Of a stretch of 6,389 nucleotides of DNA, positions 5,219 through 6,389 are shown in pieces. The stretch's first letter is position 1. Every line of letters begins with the position of its first letter. Below the pieces are notes generated by a model. It was not told the origin of the DNA and searched no databases. It saw only the letters and a program-made list of their open reading frames with translations. This DNA comes from Betaproteobacteria bacterium (GTDB taxonomy: Bacteria; Pseudomonadota; Gammaproteobacteria; Burkholderiales; SG8-39): assembly GCA_029858545.1 (NCBI GenBank), contig JAOUFA010000219.1:1-6389 (forward strand), written 5' to 3'. The position numbers and the translations under genes were made by a program.

Positions 5219-5224
5219 ATCATA
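5219..5224 (-). promoter_or_regulatory. Possible -10 box (TATGAT) of the c-di-GMP gene
   Basis: The minus strand reads TATGAT, 5 of 6 bases of the -10 consensus, about 37 bases before the ATG at 5182. Transcription would start near 5212, inside the gap after mnmA and downstream of the alternative GTG start, which agrees with the shorter protein. No convincing -35 is visible, and read-through from mnmA is equally possible. Confidence 0.35.
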
Positions 5225-5270
5225 TCGCTTCACGTCGCCTGATGCACTGGGCGCGTGGGCTGGGTTCGGC

Positions 5271-6353
5271 TCAGGCGATTACCGCACCGCCAAGGCAGGT
5301 CTCCTGGTCATACAGCACCACGGATTGCCCGGGTGTCACCGCCCACTGGGGATCGGCGAATTGCAGCTCGATACGGCCGTTCGCGACGCGCGCCAGCTTG
5401 CAGCTTGCGTCGGCCTGCCGATAACGGGTCTTCGCCGCATGCGGGACGCGTGCCTCGGGTGCGGCACCGCTCACCCAGCTCGCATCGAGCGCCTCGAGCG
5501 AGCGGCTGAGGAGCAGCGGATGATCGTGCCCCTGCACCACGACGAGGGTGTTGCTCGCGAGATCCTTCCTCGCGACGTACCACGCGGAATCCTCGCCCGA
5601 TCTTGAACCGCGCTTGCCGCCGATACCGATACCCTTTCTCTGCCCGAGGGTGTAGAACGCAAGACCCACATGCTCACCGATCCGCGCCCCTTCGTGCGTG
5701 ACAATCGGCCCGGGCTGCGTGGGCAGATAGCGATTGAGAAATTCTCGAAAAGGCCGCTCACCGATGAAACAGATGCCGGTCGAATCCTTTTTCGCGTGGT
5801 TGGGCAGCCCCGCTTCCAGGGCAATACGCCTCACTTCGACCTTCCTGATCTCGCCGACCGGAAACAGCACGCGCGAGAGTTGCGCCTGATTGAGCCGATG
5901 CAGAAAATAGCTTTGGTCCTTGGATACGTCTGTGCCACGCAATAGTTCGAACCGTCCGCCGCGCTCGCGCACCCGCGCATAGTGGCCGGTGGCGATACGG
6001 CTGGCGCCCAGTCGCATCGCATGCTCGAGAAATGCCTTGAACTTGATCTCCGCATTGCACAGGACGTCCGGGTTGGGAGTGCGTCCTGCCGAATACTCGG
6101 CGAGAAAGCTCGCGAACACACGCTCCTTGTATTCAGCCGCGAAATTGACCGCTTCGAGATCGACGCCGACGACATCTGCCGCCGCCGCGGCGTCGATCAG
6201 GTCCTGGCGCGTCGAGCAGTACTCGCCGTCATCGTCGTCCTCCCAGTTCTTCATGAAAAGTCCGACCACGTCGTAGCCCTGGCGCTTCAGCAGCAGCGCC
6301 GCGACCGAGGAATCCACCCCTCCCGACATACCGACTACGATGCGCTCGGCCAT
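5271..6353 (-). CDS. mnmA: tRNA-specific 2-thiouridylase MnmA
   Basis: MnmA adenylates U34 of Lys, Glu and Gln tRNAs with ATP and then inserts sulfur delivered as a persulfide by the IscS/Tus relay, giving s2U34 in the wobble position; it is cytosolic. The 360 residues are near the E. coli length (368). Seen in the sequence: the PP-loop SGGVDSS (10-16), the KNWEDDDDGEYC segment (35-46), NPDVLCN with the catalytic Cys99 and Asp96, TGHYARV (122-128), STGICFIGE with the second catalytic Cys195, the YTLGQRKGIGIGG linker (234-246), and a C-terminal beta-barrel ending LGGAVIA. The ATG at 6351-6353 is at the expected place before RIVVGMSGGVDSS, although no strong ribosome site precedes it. Its 3' end is 88 bases from the c-di-GMP gene on the same strand, with no visible terminator, so the two may be co-transcribed. 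Confidence 0.97.
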   Translation of the reverse strand: MAERIVVGMSGGVDSSVAALLLKRQGYDVVGLFMKNWEDDDDGEYCSTRQDLIDAAAAADVVGVDLEAVNFAAEYKERVFASFLAEYSAGRTPNPDVLCNAEIKFKAFLEHAMRLGASRIATGHYARVRERGGRFELLRGTDVSKDQSYFLHRLNQAQLSRVLFPVGEIRKVEVRRIALEAGLPNHAKKDSTGICFIGERPFREFLNRYLPTQPGPIVTHEGARIGEHVGLAFYTLGQRKGIGIGGKRGSRSGEDSAWYVARKDLASNTLVVVQGHDHPLLLSRSLEALDASWVSGAAPEARVPHAAKTRYRQADASCKLARVANGRIELQFADPQWAVTPGQSVVLYDQETCLGGAVIA

Positions 6354-6389
6354 GACCGCGTTTCAGGAAAACCGGTTCGACAGCAAATC
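6354..6389 (-). other. Upstream flank of mnmA, cut by window edge
   Basis: Thirty-six bases precede the mnmA start. There is no clear -10/-35 pair and no strong Shine-Dalgarno sequence. An ACCGGT palindrome is present. One minus-strand frame closes with TGA at 6363-6365, which could be the end of an upstream gene (a Nudix hydrolase is the usual mnmA neighbour in E. coli), but eight residues are too few to identify it. Confidence 0.3.

Noticed and set aside
5183..5233. GTG start at 5233 for the c-di-GMP gene
   Set aside because: Weak ribosome site; the extra 17 residues are not part of the cNMP domain, and a TATGAT box falls inside this stretch. It cannot be fully excluded.
4800..5606. Plus-strand open frame of 268 residues
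   Set aside because: Antisense to mnmA and the c-di-GMP gene, both strongly supported; its translation is Ser/Arg-rich with no domain, as expected for a high-GC shadow frame.

Overview
The window is high-GC DNA with dense, short-spaced genes. It looks chromosomal and most like a betaproteobacterium (a Burkholderiales, Nitrosomonadales or Rhodocyclales-like lineage). The basis is the E. coli-type PurB, a YibF-like glutathione S-transferase next to purB, mnmA in the same neighbourhood, and the NYN-LOTUS protein type. This placement is inference; there is no rRNA or other direct marker. No insertion sequence, CRISPR array, tRNA or rRNA was seen.

Layout: (1) positions 2-364, plus strand: the 3' end of a gene whose last domain is a PAS sensor domain. 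(2) 365-505: a convergent gap with no clear terminator. (3) 506-1870, minus strand: purB (adenylosuccinate lyase). (4) 1871-2076: the divergent control region between purB and an NYN-domain gene. It holds a consensus -10 box for purB, a leader of about 110 nt full of G-tracts and competing inverted repeats, and a possible extended -10 for the NYN gene. (5) 2077-2901, plus strand: a putative ribonuclease with an NYN (PIN-like) domain and a C-terminal OST-HTH/LOTUS RNA-binding domain. Its stop codon overlaps the TTG start of (6) 2898-3506, a YibF-type glutathione S-transferase. (7) 3518-5182, minus strand: a cyclic-nucleotide-binding/GGDEF/EAL protein, convergent with the GST gene across only 11 bp. 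(8) 5271-6353, minus strand: mnmA (tRNA 2-thiouridylase).

How they fit together: mnmA and purB are neighbours in E. coli too (nudJ-mnmA-hflD-purB). Here the two housekeeping genes keep the same strand and order, but a signalling gene and a divergent NYN/GST pair lie between them. The GGDEF-EAL protein joins a CRP-like cyclic nucleotide sensor to c-di-GMP turnover. Its GGDEF domain has lost the RxxD inhibitory site and the guanine-binding asparagine, while the EAL active-site residues are all present, so it is most likely a phosphodiesterase.

The most interesting stretch is the purB leader. It carries mutually exclusive stems, a duplicated Shine-Dalgarno segment and G-tracts that could form a quadruplex involving the ribosome binding site. 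It lies beside a divergent gene for a putative RNase whose LOTUS domain belongs to a family reported to bind G-rich RNA. Whether the two are linked is a hypothesis.
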